DNA from: an uncultured Olsenella sp.
GTDB taxonomy: Bacteria; Actinomycetota; Coriobacteriia; Coriobacteriales; Atopobiaceae
Length of the DNA: 64,000 nt
Assembly (NCBI GenBank): GCA_900316105.1
Contig: ONBR01000001.1
Span: forward strand, 88,228 to 152,227
Direction: 5' to 3'
Position numbers and translations under genes: made by a program. Every line of letters starts with the position of its first letter. Within the stretch, counting starts at the first letter, position 1. Below the pieces are notes generated by a model. The model ran no database searches, was not told where the DNA came from, and saw only the letters and a program-made list of their open reading frames with translations. Positions 43,569-53,701 of the stretch are shown piece by piece.

Positions 43569-44726
43569 CTACTCCGTCTTGAAGCGGTCGTCACCGCCAC
43601 CCAGTGCCTTCATGACATCTGCCACGTACTGCTCGGTGTGCTCCTTGGCGTCCTGGAAGTTGTAGTCCATGACGTTGTTGGGATCGAGGCCGTACTTGGT
43701 CGCGACGTCAGGCTGCTTGGCGTCATCAATGACCAGGAACTGGTAGGAGCCGTTCTCCTGACCACGCTCGACGCACTGGGGAGACAGGGCGTACTCGACC
43801 CAGAGCTTTGCGGCAGCCTCGTGCTTTGCGCCCTTGAAGATGGCCGTGGCGCCGACCTCATAGGAGGCACCGGAGCTGGGGATGACCAGGCCGATGTTGT
43901 CGTAGCCGTTGTCGACGATCTGGTAGATGCCGTCGTGCAGCATGCCGATGCCCAGCGTGCACTCGTGGGGTCCAATGGACTTGGAGGGGCCAGAGCCGGA
44001 CTTGGTGTACTGGGCGATGTTCTTGTCCAGGTCAACGAGGTACTGAATGCCCTGGTCATGGCCGTACTTCTGGATGACGGTGTTGATGACCAGCTTTGCG
44101 GTACCAGAGGTGTTGTAGTTGGACATCCAGATGAGGTCCTTGTACTTGGGGTCGGTAAGGTCCGTCCAGTCCTTGGGGGCGTCGAGACCCTTCTCCTCCA
44201 TGCTCTCCTTGTCGTACATGAAGCCCAGGATGCCCTTGTAGATGCCATACCAGTCGTTGTTGGTGGACTTGAAGGTATCGGCGATCAGATGCGAGGCGTT
44301 CTTGGCTTCGTAGACCTCCAGCAGTCCCTTTTCGGATGCGACGTTGTAGGGGTCGGTCGTGCCGCCGAACCAGACGTCGGCGGAGGGGTTGCCGTTCTCT
44401 TCCTCGATCTTTGCGGCGACCTCGCCCGTGGATAGGCGCTGGACGTTGGTCTTGATGCCAAAGAGCTCGGTGAAGTGATTGGCGGCGGCGTTGAGGTAGT
44501 CCTCCTCGCAGGAGCCGTAGACGGTCAGCTCGCCGTCCTTCTTTGCGGCGTCGATAACGTCCTGGGAAGCGACGCGGCTGAGGTCGTCGCTACCGGCGGA
44601 AGCAGACGTATCGGTAGTGTTGCCCTCGGTGGAGCCAGAGCTGCCACCGCAGGCGGACAGACCGGCCATCGTCGCAAATGCGGCGGTGGCGCCAAGGAAG
44701 TTCCTACGCGTAAGATTCAGAGCCAT
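43569..44726 (-). CDS. Extracellular solute-binding lipoprotein (AfuA/FbpA-like)
   Basis: The 385-residue protein starts MALNLTRRNFLGATAAF at an ATG with GGGAGGAAA upstream; a longer frame 51 bases earlier is rejected. An RR-containing signal peptide leads to a lipobox with LSAC (Cys at about 24), then a Gly/Ser/Thr-rich linker. The mature part resembles type 2 periplasmic-binding proteins of the iron group: ELTVYGSCEEDYLNA, NPSADVWFGGTTDP, GILGFMYDKESM, and ALSPQCVERG. It captures the substrate for the fused permease and ATPase encoded downstream. Confidence 0.92.
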   Translation of the reverse strand: MALNLTRRNFLGATAAFATMAGLSACGGSSGSTEGNTTDTSASAGSDDLSRVASQDVIDAAKKDGELTVYGSCEEDYLNAAANHFTELFGIKTNVQRLSTGEVAAKIEEENGNPSADVWFGGTTDPYNVASEKGLLEVYEAKNASHLIADTFKSTNNDWYGIYKGILGFMYDKESMEEKGLDAPKDWTDLTDPKYKDLIWMSNYNTSGTAKLVINTVIQKYGHDQGIQYLVDLDKNIAQYTKSGSGPSKSIGPHECTLGIGMLHDGIYQIVDNGYDNIGLVIPSSGASYEVGATAIFKGAKHEAAAKLWVEYALSPQCVERGQENGSYQFLVIDDAKQPDVATKYGLDPNNVMDYNFQDAKEHTEQYVADVMKALGGGDDRFKTE

Positions 44727-45019
44727 AGCTTTCCTCCCATTGACAAAATGTGAAACGAACGTGCGGCATGTCTTCATTCTGTAAGGAATTGCTGATATCT
44801 ACTTGAAACAAATCGCTCAACGGGGCTTATAGCTGGCGCAACGGTTTACATTTATTTAACGCTACTTTTATACAAATTTACATTATTGGCCAATAACTGG
44901 CCTTATATATGCGTTTAGCTGCCTATGGGCCAATGACTTGAGACGCAGAAAGTTGCACAACACTTTTGCCATCAGCGGCGATATGGTTGAATCGAAAAAA
45001 ACGTCCGAGCGGAGGAAAG
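44727..45019. other. AT-rich divergent gap before the binding-protein gene
   Basis: This 293-base stretch between divergent genes is clearly AT-richer than the flanks and has no gene. It holds the palindrome ATTGGCCAAT (44885-44894), followed by ACTGGCC and later GGGCCAATGAC, a cluster of related half-sites that could bind a regulator of the ABC importer. TTTATAC/TATATAT segments supply possible -10 boxes. Confidence 0.5.
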
Positions 45020-46627
45020 ATGTTCTGCCCTGAATGCGGCAATGAGATTCCAGACTCAGCGCGGTTCTGTCCCCTCTGCGGTGCAGACCTGACGCTGGGC
45101 TCCACGGCGCCTGATGCCGGCAACGCAATACATGACGATGACTTCTCAGCTGATCGGGACACAGCCGATGAGTCCTCAAACGAACAGGCCACCGTGCAGG
45201 ATGAGCCCGCAAGCGCACGGACCGAGCATCCGGTCCATCGCCAGGAAACGCCCCGGTCCGAGCCTGTCCCGGCACCCACTGTCACCGTGACCGCTCAGTC
45301 ATCCCCAGCAGACGCGAGCCCCGATGGCAGAGAGAAGAAAAAGAAGCTCCTCCCCATTGTGCTCGTGTTGGCCGTAGCTGCGGCGGCACTGCTGGTGGCA
45401 GTCTTTGTGCTGCCTCGCCTGGACGTGCAGCCTAGCCGTGACGACGATTCTCAGGAAAAGCCCGTCGATCCCGACGATCCCATTGGAAAGACCGTCGGGA
45501 TCCCCCTCAGCCTAAATGCCCCGGGTTATCAGTTGGGGACGGACACCCCCATCCCCCTGCACATCTCGGGCAAGAGCCTTGATGGCAAGTCCGTCGAAGA
45601 GGATCACTTCATCGGCAGCGACACCGACACGCTCAGCATCGGCCCTGGTAGCTACACGGTCACCGTCTTTGCATCACCGATTCTTTCCGACGGCACAATC
45701 TACGTCACCGACGACGCGAACATTCACGTGGACATCAACGACCAGGACCAGGTGACTACCCCCACCGACCAGCTGGAAATCGACCTGCCCGTAGCCACCG
45801 GCGACCAGATGACTGACGAGAGAATCGACGCCGCCCAGAAGGCCGCATTGGCGTCTGGCATGAGCGAGGACTCCGTCAACGCCTTGGTAGACAAGGTGCA
45901 CAATCGTCGCAGCGAGCTGACGACCGCTACTATCAGCTACACGACGAAGTCCCTCTCCGCGGGCGACACGACCTTCACCTACCTACAGTTTTCCAGCTCA
46001 AACGATGACGGCTCCTTCGACGAGCTGAACAAGCAGATGCTGCAGAATGCCCAGGACGCCGCCAACAACGCCGCAACTGACGACCTCATGGGCCGTGAGG
46101 CCTACGTTGCCTACGACCAGCGCGTGACCTTCTTCCAGGACGGCGTCATCTGCATCGTCGAGGATGCGATCAAGACGAGTGGTGGGGTCGGTTGGAGGCA
46201 AGAGGTCCCGTACTTCGTCTGGACCAGCGGAGTAACACCAGGAGATGTGATTCCCCTCCTCTACACGGGAGACAAGCCCAGTGACAATCCTGCCAAGCTC
46301 AACTCCCTATGCGCCGATGCGCTATCACGATACCTGGGCAGCGGTCAGGTACCCAATCCCGACATGGCCAGGAACAGCGACCTGGGCTCCGCAGCAGGCA
46401 ATCCCGACAAAGTGGCGTCAGACGTCGCCAACGAGCAGCTCACCTACTACGTGACCCCGACGGGCTATCAGGTATTCACGGGCGACTACTACATCGGCTC
46501 CCACGCAGACGGCAACGTATCGATACCCATCTGCCAACTAGATGGCAGCCCCATCTCGAACCCCACGTACACGGACGAGATTGTCAGCCTCGGCCCCACC
46601 GGCACCATGGTCGTCCGCCGCTACTAA
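45020..46627 (+). CDS. Zinc-ribbon membrane protein of unknown function
   Basis: The 535-residue product starts MFCPECGNEIPDSARFCPLC, a zinc ribbon with two CxxC pairs. A disordered Pro/Glu/Ala-rich region (about 30-110), one membrane span (about 115-138) and a long extracellular part without a family I recognise follow. The ATG has GGAGGAAAG directly upstream. Zinc-ribbon plus single-span proteins are common in Coriobacteriia and Clostridia and are probably envelope sensors or scaffolds; no enzyme motif is visible. Family B repeats start right after the stop codon. Confidence 0.85.
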   Translation: MFCPECGNEIPDSARFCPLCGADLTLGSTAPDAGNAIHDDDFSADRDTADESSNEQATVQDEPASARTEHPVHRQETPRSEPVPAPTVTVTAQSSPADASPDGREKKKKLLPIVLVLAVAAAALLVAVFVLPRLDVQPSRDDDSQEKPVDPDDPIGKTVGIPLSLNAPGYQLGTDTPIPLHISGKSLDGKSVEEDHFIGSDTDTLSIGPGSYTVTVFASPILSDGTIYVTDDANIHVDINDQDQVTTPTDQLEIDLPVATGDQMTDERIDAAQKAALASGMSEDSVNALVDKVHNRRSELTTATISYTTKSLSAGDTTFTYLQFSSSNDDGSFDELNKQMLQNAQDAANNAATDDLMGREAYVAYDQRVTFFQDGVICIVEDAIKTSGGVGWRQEVPYFVWTSGVTPGDVIPLLYTGDKPSDNPAKLNSLCADALSRYLGSGQVPNPDMARNSDLGSAAGNPDKVASDVANEQLTYYVTPTGYQVFTGDYYIGSHADGNVSIPICQLDGSPISNPTYTDEIVSLGPTGTMVVRRY

Positions 46628-46628
46628 C

Positions 46629-46687
46629 GAGACATTAGGGACGGAGCACTTTGTCTCAGAGACAATGGGGACGGAGCACTTTGTCTC
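46629..46687. repeat. Intergenic repeat family B, locus 1
   Basis: Two tandem copies of a unit reading GAGACA, a short spacer, GGGACGGAGCACTTTGTCTC. Each unit can fold on GAGACA/TGTCTC. They begin at the stop codon of the zinc-ribbon gene. See also 46754, 47421 and 62983. Confidence 0.85.
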
Positions 46688-46753
46688 ATTGTCGCTGGAG
46701 GGTGGGGCCAAAGGGGCCAAATAGGAGGACGGACCAAAAAGAGATATCAGAAA

Positions 46754-46846
46754 AGAGGGACGGAGCATCGTACCAAATCGGTACTTTGCTCCGTCCCTTT
46801 TGTCTCTGAGACGAATGACTCCGTCCCTAATGTCTCATAATGTCTC
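46754..46846. repeat. Intergenic repeat family B, locus 2
   Basis: GGGACGGAGCATCG and its inverse end TTTGCTCCGTCCC flank a short centre; GTCTCTGAGAC and a second inverted GACTCCGTCCC with TGTCTCA copies follow. The last TGTCTCA overlaps the mogA stop codon. The 46688-46753 spacer shows no gene. Confidence 0.8.
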
Positions 46847-47393
46847 ACTGGGCACAGTCCGCCGGACCGCCGCGCAGGATTCGCAAGCCATGGGCGATGG
46901 GGTCGATGACTGCCTCGATGTTTTCGCGCGCAGCCTTTGGACTACCTGGCAAGTTGACGATGAGCGTGCCAGCAACCAGACCGGCAACCTCACGCGACAA
47001 GCAGCCATGGGACGTAATGGCCATGGAAGCGGCTCTCATTGCCTCGGGAATGCCAGGAGCCATACGCTCGCAGACGGACATCGTGGCCTCAGGTGTCACA
47101 TCACGCGGCGAGAAACCCGTACCGCCCGTGGTCAGCACCAGTGCGACATCGCGAGCGACCTCCGAGCGCAGGGCCTCAGCAATCTGACCACGATCGTCTG
47201 GAACGATGCGGGTGTCAACGACCTCGTAGCCCCTCTTTGCCAGAAGGTCCACCAGCACGGGACCGCTCGCGTCTTCACGCTCGCCACGCGACCCACGGTC
47301 GCTGACGGTAATGACCGCGGCGGTATAGCGCTGGACCGCAGGGTCAGCGCCGTGATGATGGTGATGATGCTCATGAGTGTGAGTGTCAACCAT
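46845..47393 (-). CDS. mogA: Molybdopterin adenylyltransferase family, MogA/MoaB-like
   Basis: The 182-residue protein has the MogA/MoaB fold: AAVITVSDRGSRGEREDASG, the molybdopterin-binding LVLTTGGTGFSPRDVTPEA, and the C-terminal IVNLPGSPKAARENI. It adenylylates molybdopterin, or acts as a related regulator, in molybdenum cofactor synthesis. Its N-terminus MVDTHTHEHHHHHHGAD is a natural His-rich metal-binding-type tail (six consecutive His), unusual for the family. It is the last gene of the leftward Mo-cofactor series. Its stop codon overlaps a family B repeat. Confidence 0.92.
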   Translation of the reverse strand: MVDTHTHEHHHHHHGADPAVQRYTAAVITVSDRGSRGEREDASGPVLVDLLAKRGYEVVDTRIVPDDRGQIAEALRSEVARDVALVLTTGGTGFSPRDVTPEATMSVCERMAPGIPEAMRAASMAITSHGCLSREVAGLVAGTLIVNLPGSPKAARENIEAVIDPIAHGLRILRGGPADCAQ

Positions 47394-47420
47394 TGCTGTA
47401 GCTCCTCTTTCTGCGTAGGA

Positions 47421-47566
47421 CGAGACAATAGGGACGGAGCCTTTTGTCTCTGAGACATTGGGGACAGAGCAGGCTCATGTCCCTGGTCACCCATCCAGTC
47501 CTTGGTCACCCAGCTGGCTCTGTCCCCTTTGTCTCCGAGACAAAGTGCTCCGTCCCTAATGTCTCG
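47421..47566. repeat. Intergenic repeat family B, locus 3 (long palindrome)
   Basis: This 146-base element starts CGAGACA and ends TGTCTCG. GGGACGGAGC, GTCTCTGAGAC and GGGGACAGAGC on the left recur as GCTCTGTCCCC, GTCTCCGAGAC and GCTCCGTCCC on the right. It fills most of the gap between mogA and the MoeA-like gene, which are co-oriented. Confidence 0.85.
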
Positions 47567-48631
47567 TTAGTCGGTGTAGGGGCAACGCGGGGTGATGGAG
47601 AACTCGCCCTTTATGGCAAGACCACCCTCGCCCAGCTCAACGAAGTCCGCCTTCTGCAGTGGCACGCCCGCGGCGATGCGAGGCAGGACAAGGTCCAAGA
47701 CCGTCGCCTTGGCATACATGACGCAACCAGGCAGGCCGACCACGGGAACGCAGCGGCCGTCAGGCATGTCAAAGTAGCCGAGGAGCATCATGGCACCGGG
47801 CAGGACGGGTGCGCCATAGGTGACGATGCGAGCGCCAGCGCGCTTGATGGCACCCGGAGTATTGTCGTCGGGATCCACGCTCATGCCACCGGTGCAGCAG
47901 ATCAGGTCAACACCAGAAGCCAGAGCGTCCTCGATGGCAGCAACCAGGTCGTCCATATCGTCGCCAGGCTTGGCGTAGCTGTTAGTCTCGATGCCAAAGG
48001 GCTTGAGCTTCCCTTCGACCACGGGCGTGAACTTGTCCTCGATGAGGCCGTTCTTTACCTCGGAACCCGTGGCGATGATGGCTGCGGTCTTGAGCTTGAA
48101 GGGTTCGACGCGCATGAGGGGGCCCTTCTGGTCAAACTCTGCCGCCTCGTCGGCAGAGTCGAGCTTCTTCTCGTCGATGACCAGGGGAATCACGCGAGTG
48201 CCAGCCAGGTCATCGCCCTTGCGGACCGCCAGACCGCCCTTGCGGGTGGCAATCATGACCTCGTCGGTGGCGTTGACGGCACGCAGACGGGCGGAGTCCA
48301 GGAGGAAGACGCCATCGCAGGCAGCCTTGATGTTGATCTTTCCCTCGCGGGGCTCGCCTGCTGGGAACGTGTTCTCTCCCAGGCACAGGCGGGCCATGCG
48401 CTGTGCGGCGTCATCCTCGTGGAGCATGCCAGGCTGCATCTCCCACACGTAGAGGCTGCACTTGCCCATGCTCAGAAGGACGGGCACGTCCTCGGGAGCA
48501 ACAACATGCCCCTTGCGAAAGCGGGGCCCCTTGAAACGCTTAGGGTCGTCCTTGCCCTCTCCAACGATGATCTGGGTCATGTCGTGGCAGAGCACGTGGC
48601 CCACGGCGTCCTCGGTCTTTACGAGCTTCAT
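47567..48631 (-). CDS. MoeA-like molybdopterin-binding protein
   Basis: The 354-residue protein has the common molybdopterin-binding MoCF domain in its C-terminal half: AAIIATGSEVKNGLIED, DLICCTGGMSVDPDDNTPGA and VGLPGCVMYAKATVLDLVLP. The N-terminal part is shorter than in canonical MoeA and starts MKLVKTEDAVGHVLCHDMTQ, so this is the divergent MoeA-related type found beside selenium-dependent molybdenum hydroxylase genes. It probably inserts molybdate into the cofactor or helps transfer it. It is co-oriented with moaA and moaC-MOSC upstream. Confidence 0.88.
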   Translation of the reverse strand: MKLVKTEDAVGHVLCHDMTQIIVGEGKDDPKRFKGPRFRKGHVVAPEDVPVLLSMGKCSLYVWEMQPGMLHEDDAAQRMARLCLGENTFPAGEPREGKINIKAACDGVFLLDSARLRAVNATDEVMIATRKGGLAVRKGDDLAGTRVIPLVIDEKKLDSADEAAEFDQKGPLMRVEPFKLKTAAIIATGSEVKNGLIEDKFTPVVEGKLKPFGIETNSYAKPGDDMDDLVAAIEDALASGVDLICCTGGMSVDPDDNTPGAIKRAGARIVTYGAPVLPGAMMLLGYFDMPDGRCVPVVGLPGCVMYAKATVLDLVLPRIAAGVPLQKADFVELGEGGLAIKGEFSITPRCPYTD

Positions 48632-48710
48632 GGTCTATCTCCTTCTATAGAAATGAAATGCGAATGCCGTCACCGGAGAGGTGACGCGAGGCTTGTGACG
48701 AAAGGGGCTA

Positions 48711-48785
48711 TCCCTTGCGACACAACCCCTTGCGACACAACCCCTTGCGACACAGCCCCTTGCGACACAAGCCCTTGCGACACAC
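48711..48785. repeat. Tandem repeat, 5 x 15 bases
   Basis: Five contiguous 15-base units of the form CCCCTTGCGACACAA (variation only in the first and last bases) end 3 bases before the moaC-MOSC stop codon. A GTCACC/GGTGAC hairpin lies just beyond (48669-48685). It lies in the intergenic space between two co-oriented genes. Confidence 0.95.
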
Positions 48786-48788
48786 GAG

Positions 48789-49820
<1,032 letters not shown>

Positions 49821-49823
49821 TTC

Positions 49824-50849
49824 CTAACCTCCGATTTCGTTCATGGCCCGCAGCGACTCGCTCGCATGCGTGGCATCCATGTGATGTTGCCTTGGCTTTG
49901 ACGCGATGGCACGGGCTATGGTCTGCGTGAGCTTCTGGCCCGAGAGCCCGCGCAGGGAAATCTCGGTCGAGGAGTGCAGGCAAGGCTTGAGCCTACCATC
50001 CGCCGTGACGCGAATGCGGTTGCATTCCGAACAGAAACGATGACTCATGGGGTGGATCAGCCCCACGGTGCCCTTCCAGCCAGGCATCCGGTAGAGCTCT
50101 GCCACACCCCCGCGCTCGCTCGCAGTACCCTGGGCGCCACACGCTGACTCGTCTCCAGCTGCAGCCAGCTCACGCTCCACAGGCTCCAGCCCAGGCAGGG
50201 CGTCCAGGACGATATCCGCGGGCACGAAGCGGTCGCGCGGCCAGACAGCACACTCCCCCATGGGCATGAGCTCGATGAAGCGCACGCTGGAGACGCCCAG
50301 CTCACCCTCGGCTCCATCACGTGCCAGGGCGGCAAGACGGGAGATCTCGTCCGTGTTGACCCCGCCCATGAGCACGCAGTTGATCTTTGTGGGACCAAAG
50401 CCTGCCTGGCGCGCAGCCCTAAGCCCCGCCAGGGCGTCCTCCAGGTTGCCGCGACGGGTAATGCGGTGGTAGCGCTCCGGGTCCAGGGTGTCCAGGCTCA
50501 CGTTGAGACGGTCAAGCCCCGCCGCACGCAGGTCCTGGGCCATCGGCGCCAGACGCAGGGCGTTGGTGGTCATGGCCACCTCCTCGATGCCCTCGACGGA
50601 CGAGAGCATGCGGACCAGCTCCACGATGCCCTGCCTCACCAGGGGCTCGCCGCCCGTGATGCGAAGCTTGCGGATGCCCAGACAAGCCGCTGCCCGCACT
50701 ATCCGCTCCAGCTCCTCGAAGGAGAGGATCTGCTCGTGTCGGAGCTTGGGCACGCCGTCTGCGGGCATGCAGTAGAGGCAGCGGCAGTTGCAGAGGTCGG
50801 TGACCGAGAGCCGCAGGTAGCGTATGTTTCTTCCCTCGGAATCAAGCAT
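49824..50849 (-). CDS. moaA: GTP 3',8-cyclase
   Basis: The 341-residue radical SAM enzyme starts the molybdenum cofactor pathway. The N-terminal cluster CNCRCLYC (CX3CX2C-like) binds the SAM 4Fe-4S centre, the C-terminal CSECNR...KPCL cluster binds the GTP-side centre, and the protein ends in the family's Gly-Gly (MNEIGG). Further marks are ITGGEPLVR and NVSLDTLDPERYHRIT. Its first 8 bases overlap the end of modC. With moaC-MOSC it would produce cyclic pyranopterin phosphate. Confidence 0.97.
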   Translation of the reverse strand: MLDSEGRNIRYLRLSVTDLCNCRCLYCMPADGVPKLRHEQILSFEELERIVRAAACLGIRKLRITGGEPLVRQGIVELVRMLSSVEGIEEVAMTTNALRLAPMAQDLRAAGLDRLNVSLDTLDPERYHRITRRGNLEDALAGLRAARQAGFGPTKINCVLMGGVNTDEISRLAALARDGAEGELGVSSVRFIELMPMGECAVWPRDRFVPADIVLDALPGLEPVERELAAAGDESACGAQGTASERGGVAELYRMPGWKGTVGLIHPMSHRFCSECNRIRVTADGRLKPCLHSSTEISLRGLSGQKLTQTIARAIASKPRQHHMDATHASESLRAMNEIGG

Positions 50850-51921
50850 GAGACGTTCCTCCCGTCAGCGGCATGACGCAGGACGGATTGACGTACAGGT
50901 TTAGGTGCGTCGGCTCGCCCAGCTGGGCCCAGTCGTCCTTTTCCAGCTCGTAGCGAATCAAGGCGCCGCCGGGCGTGCGCAGCATGGCGATAGTCGAGAA
51001 GGTGCTGTCAATGACCCGCTCGACCGTGCAGGGAATGAGGTTTCGGGACTCGCCACCCACATCGTCCGCGCCGCACACCCGGAAGTAGTGGGCGCGTATG
51101 CCCACATGAGTGACCCCAGCAGACACGGGAAGGCTAGTCGCCAGGGTTACGCCCCAATCATCGCAGGCAAGAAGCCCCTCCCCCACCCGATGCGCGGGAC
51201 TGACGTTCTTGCAACCGCTGATCAGGGCAGCCGCCAGGGTCTGGGGCCTGGCAAAGAGCTCGCGGATGGCCATCTTTTCCTCGGAAACGCCCTGGTCCAT
51301 GACGCAGACCGTGTCGCACATGCGGTAGACCTCGTCGCGGTTGTGGGACACGTAGACGGCTCCGCCCGGGAAGCCCCGCAGGGTGTCGGCCAGCTCCATC
51401 TCCAGCTGCCAGCGCAGGTAGCCATCCAAAGCCGAGAAAGGCTCGTCCAGGAGGATCAACTCGGGGTCGCTGGCCAGGATTCGGGCAATGGCGCAGCGCT
51501 GCTGCTGGCCACCCGATAGCTGGGAGGGCTTGCGACCCTCCTGCCCACCCAGGCGGACCGACGCAAGCTCGCGCATGGCACGGGCCCGCTTCTCTTCCCG
51601 CGTCGTGCCAGTCGCCCCCACCATCACGTTTTCCAGGACGGTCATATTGGGGAAGAGGGCATAGCTCTGGAAGAGATAGCCCACACGGCGCTGCTGGGGC
51701 GGCAGGTTGATCCCCAGCTCGCTGTCAAAGAGGACCCGGTCGCCCAGGACGATGCGGCCGCGGTCGGGACGCTCGATGCCTGCGATGCACTTGAGGGTCA
51801 TGGACTTGCCACAGCCCGAGGCACCCAGGAGGGCCAGAATCTCACCGGCCTCCTCTACCTGGAACTTCACACGCAGGTCAAACTCGGAGAGTCGCTTTTG
51901 GATGTCAACGAGAAGCCCCAT
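50842..51921 (-). CDS. modC: Molybdate ABC transporter ATP-binding protein
   Basis: The 359-residue ATPase has Walker [16 protein letters not shown]-loop [14 protein letters not shown], signature [15 protein letters not shown], Walker [13 protein letters not shown], and a C-terminal MOP/TOBE-like part. It shares a TGATG stop-start with modB and its 3' end overlaps moaA by 8 bases, so uptake and cofactor synthesis are translationally linked. Molybdate (or tungstate) is the likely substrate from context. Confidence 0.95.
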   Translation of the reverse strand: MGLLVDIQKRLSEFDLRVKFQVEEAGEILALLGASGCGKSMTLKCIAGIERPDRGRIVLGDRVLFDSELGINLPPQQRRVGYLFQSYALFPNMTVLENVMVGATGTTREEKRARAMRELASVRLGGQEGRKPSQLSGGQQQRCAIARILASDPELILLDEPFSALDGYLRWQLEMELADTLRGFPGGAVYVSHNRDEVYRMCDTVCVMDQGVSEEKMAIRELFARPQTLAAALISGCKNVSPAHRVGEGLLACDDWGVTLATSLPVSAGVTHVGIRAHYFRVCGADDVGGESRNLIPCTVERVIDSTFSTIAMLRTPGGALIRYELEKDDWAQLGEPTHLNLYVNPSCVMPLTGGTSHA

Positions 51922-52616
51922 CAGCGGCCACCTCCGTCCCCGGCACGAGAGCCACTGGCAACACCAGAGCGCTGCTCGAAGTAGTTCATGGCAAGAAGGA
52001 CCACGGCGCTCATGGCCAGGTTGACCAGTACCCAGCGCAGGGCCTGGGCGTCATTGCCCGTGCGCCAAAGCTGGTAGACCGTGGTGGACACCGTGGCCGT
52101 GGCGCCGGGCGTGTAGCCTGCGATCATGGACGTGGCGCCGTACTCGCCCAGGGCGCGAGCGAAGGCCAGGACGGAGCCCGCAACGATGCCCTGCCGGCAG
52201 CAGGGCATCTGGACCCGCCAGAAGATCCAGCGCTCGGACTTGCCCAGGGTCCGGGCGGCGTCGGCCAGGGTCTGGTCGAAGGCCTCGAAGGCCCCGCGAG
52301 CCGTCCGGTACATGAGTGGGAAGCTCACCACGACGGTGGCAAAGATGGCCGAGTACCAAGTCATGGTCAGCTTGAGCCCGAAGACCCCCAGGACCAGGGC
52401 GCCCAGGGGGCGACGCGGTCCCAGGACCAGCAGGAGTAGGTAGCCCACCACCGTAGGGGGTAGAACCAGGGGCAGGGTGAGCACCACGTCCAGGATGCCC
52501 TTGACGATGCGGGGGGCCCTGGCCACCAGGTTGGCCAGCCAGATGCCCAGGAGGTAGACCACCACGGTAGATATGGCGGCTATTCGTAGTGAGTTGAGTA
52601 GCGGATACCAGTCCAT
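51921..52616 (-). CDS. modB: Molybdate ABC transporter permease
   Basis: The 231-residue membrane protein has about five to six spans and the ModB marks PLVLPPTVVGYLLL and FARALGEYGATSMIAGY; the EAA-type loop AARTLGKSERWIFWRVQMP contacts the ATPase. It pairs with ModC and ModA. Its TGA shares a base with the modC ATG. The charged C-terminal tail ends in GDGGGR. Confidence 0.96.
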   Translation of the reverse strand: MDWYPLLNSLRIAAISTVVVYLLGIWLANLVARAPRIVKGILDVVLTLPLVLPPTVVGYLLLLVLGPRRPLGALVLGVFGLKLTMTWYSAIFATVVVSFPLMYRTARGAFEAFDQTLADAARTLGKSERWIFWRVQMPCCRQGIVAGSVLAFARALGEYGATSMIAGYTPGATATVSTTVYQLWRTGNDAQALRWVLVNLAMSAVVLLAMNYFEQRSGVASGSRAGDGGGR

Positions 52617-52629
52617 GACAGGCTCCGGA

Positions 52630-53517
52630 CTAGGCCTCGGCCAGGGGCGTGAAGCCCACCTTCTTGAAGCAGTCGCCCGCCTCGGGAGTCTGGATGAAGT
52701 CCAGGAAGGCCTTGGCCAGGTCGGGGTCGGAAGCGTTCTTGGTCACGGCCGCAGGATAGACCACACGGCCGCACATCTCCTCGGTGGCCTCGTCCACCAT
52801 CTTTAGCCCCGCGCTGGTGGCGTCGGTCTTGTAGATGACGCCGCAGTCCACAGCTGCCTCGGAGACCTGGCTCGTGACCTCCTTGACGTTGGAACCATAG
52901 GTGATGTGACCGGCTTGGGCAAGGGCGTTCTCGTCCAGCTGGTAATGGGCCAGGATCTTTTGGGTGTACTGGCCCACGGGCACGTCGGAGTTGCCCATGC
53001 CCAGGAGGATGGAGCCATCCTTGAGCTTCTGCGCCATGTCATCGAAGCCCTGGACGCCCTTGGGATTGTCCTGGGGTACGCAGAGGGTGACCTTGTTTTC
53101 CAGGATGTCCACGCGGGTATCGTGATCGATGAGGTCCAGGCCCTGGTCGTTGCCCTTCTCCGCCTTTGCGTCGAGGGCGTTCATCTGCTTCTGGGCAGCA
53201 GAGATGAAGAGATCGCAGTCAGCCCCCTCCTGAATCTGCGTCTTGAGCGTGCCCGAGGAGTCAAAGTTGAAGGAGAAATCCACCCCAGGATTCTTTTTCT
53301 TGAAGAGCTCCGAGGCCTCCGTGAGGGACTCGGTCATGGATGCCGCAGCGAAGACGATCAGGGTTCCCTTGGAATCGCCAGAAGCCTGCTCGGATTTCTG
53401 CTGGTCAGAACCAGCGTTTGAGCTGCCATTTCCGCAGCCTGCAAGACCCAGACCAAGGGCTGCGGCAGCGAATGCGCCCACAAAGGAGCGCCTGGACAGA
53501 GACGCGTATGCAAACAT
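52630..53517 (-). CDS. modA: Molybdate-binding lipoprotein
   Basis: The 295-residue protein is the ModA-type binding component: signal peptide with lipobox (LAGC, Cys at about 28), then LIVFAAASMTESLTEASELF, FNFDSSGTLKTQIQEGADCD and GAYTQ-like segments; the C-terminus has YKTDATSAGL and YPAAVTKNASDPDLAKAFLD. It delivers molybdate to ModBC. The start follows AAGAAAG; leader structures upstream are listed separately. Confidence 0.94.
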   Translation of the reverse strand: MFAYASLSRRSFVGAFAAAALGLGLAGCGNGSSNAGSDQQKSEQASGDSKGTLIVFAAASMTESLTEASELFKKKNPGVDFSFNFDSSGTLKTQIQEGADCDLFISAAQKQMNALDAKAEKGNDQGLDLIDHDTRVDILENKVTLCVPQDNPKGVQGFDDMAQKLKDGSILLGMGNSDVPVGQYTQKILAHYQLDENALAQAGHITYGSNVKEVTSQVSEAAVDCGVIYKTDATSAGLKMVDEATEEMCGRVVYPAAVTKNASDPDLAKAFLDFIQTPEAGDCFKKVGFTPLAEA

Positions 53518-53596
53518 TTTCTTACTTCTTTCTTTCCTATCCTTTAGACCATGAGAGCGACGTCACATGTGGTGCCTCTAGTGCCGCCGGCCTGGT

Positions 53597-53701
53597 GCGG
53601 GAGATTTCGCCACCCGCTCATACCTCCTTTTGGGCTATCGCCCCTCCCACGCACCGTCAGGTCGGTCCAGCCGATCCGACAATCGTGCCTTTCCCCGCAC
53701 G
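53597..53701 (-). other. Structured leader upstream of modA
   Basis: On the minus strand, three short hairpins can be drawn in the roughly 200-base modA leader: CGTGC/GCACG, GTCGG/CCGAC and GCGGG/CCCGC, and AAGGAGG lies between them. A Mo-cofactor riboswitch would be expected in such a place, but I cannot match the known consensus, so this is only a structural note. Confidence 0.35.

Noticed and set aside
48711..48785. CRISPR array
   Set aside because: The five repeat units are contiguous with no spacers and no cas genes are present.
53597..53660. Small ORF with AAGGAGG in the modA leader
   Set aside because: The AAGGAGG sits only one base before the ATG, too close for initiation, and the frame has no recognisable product.
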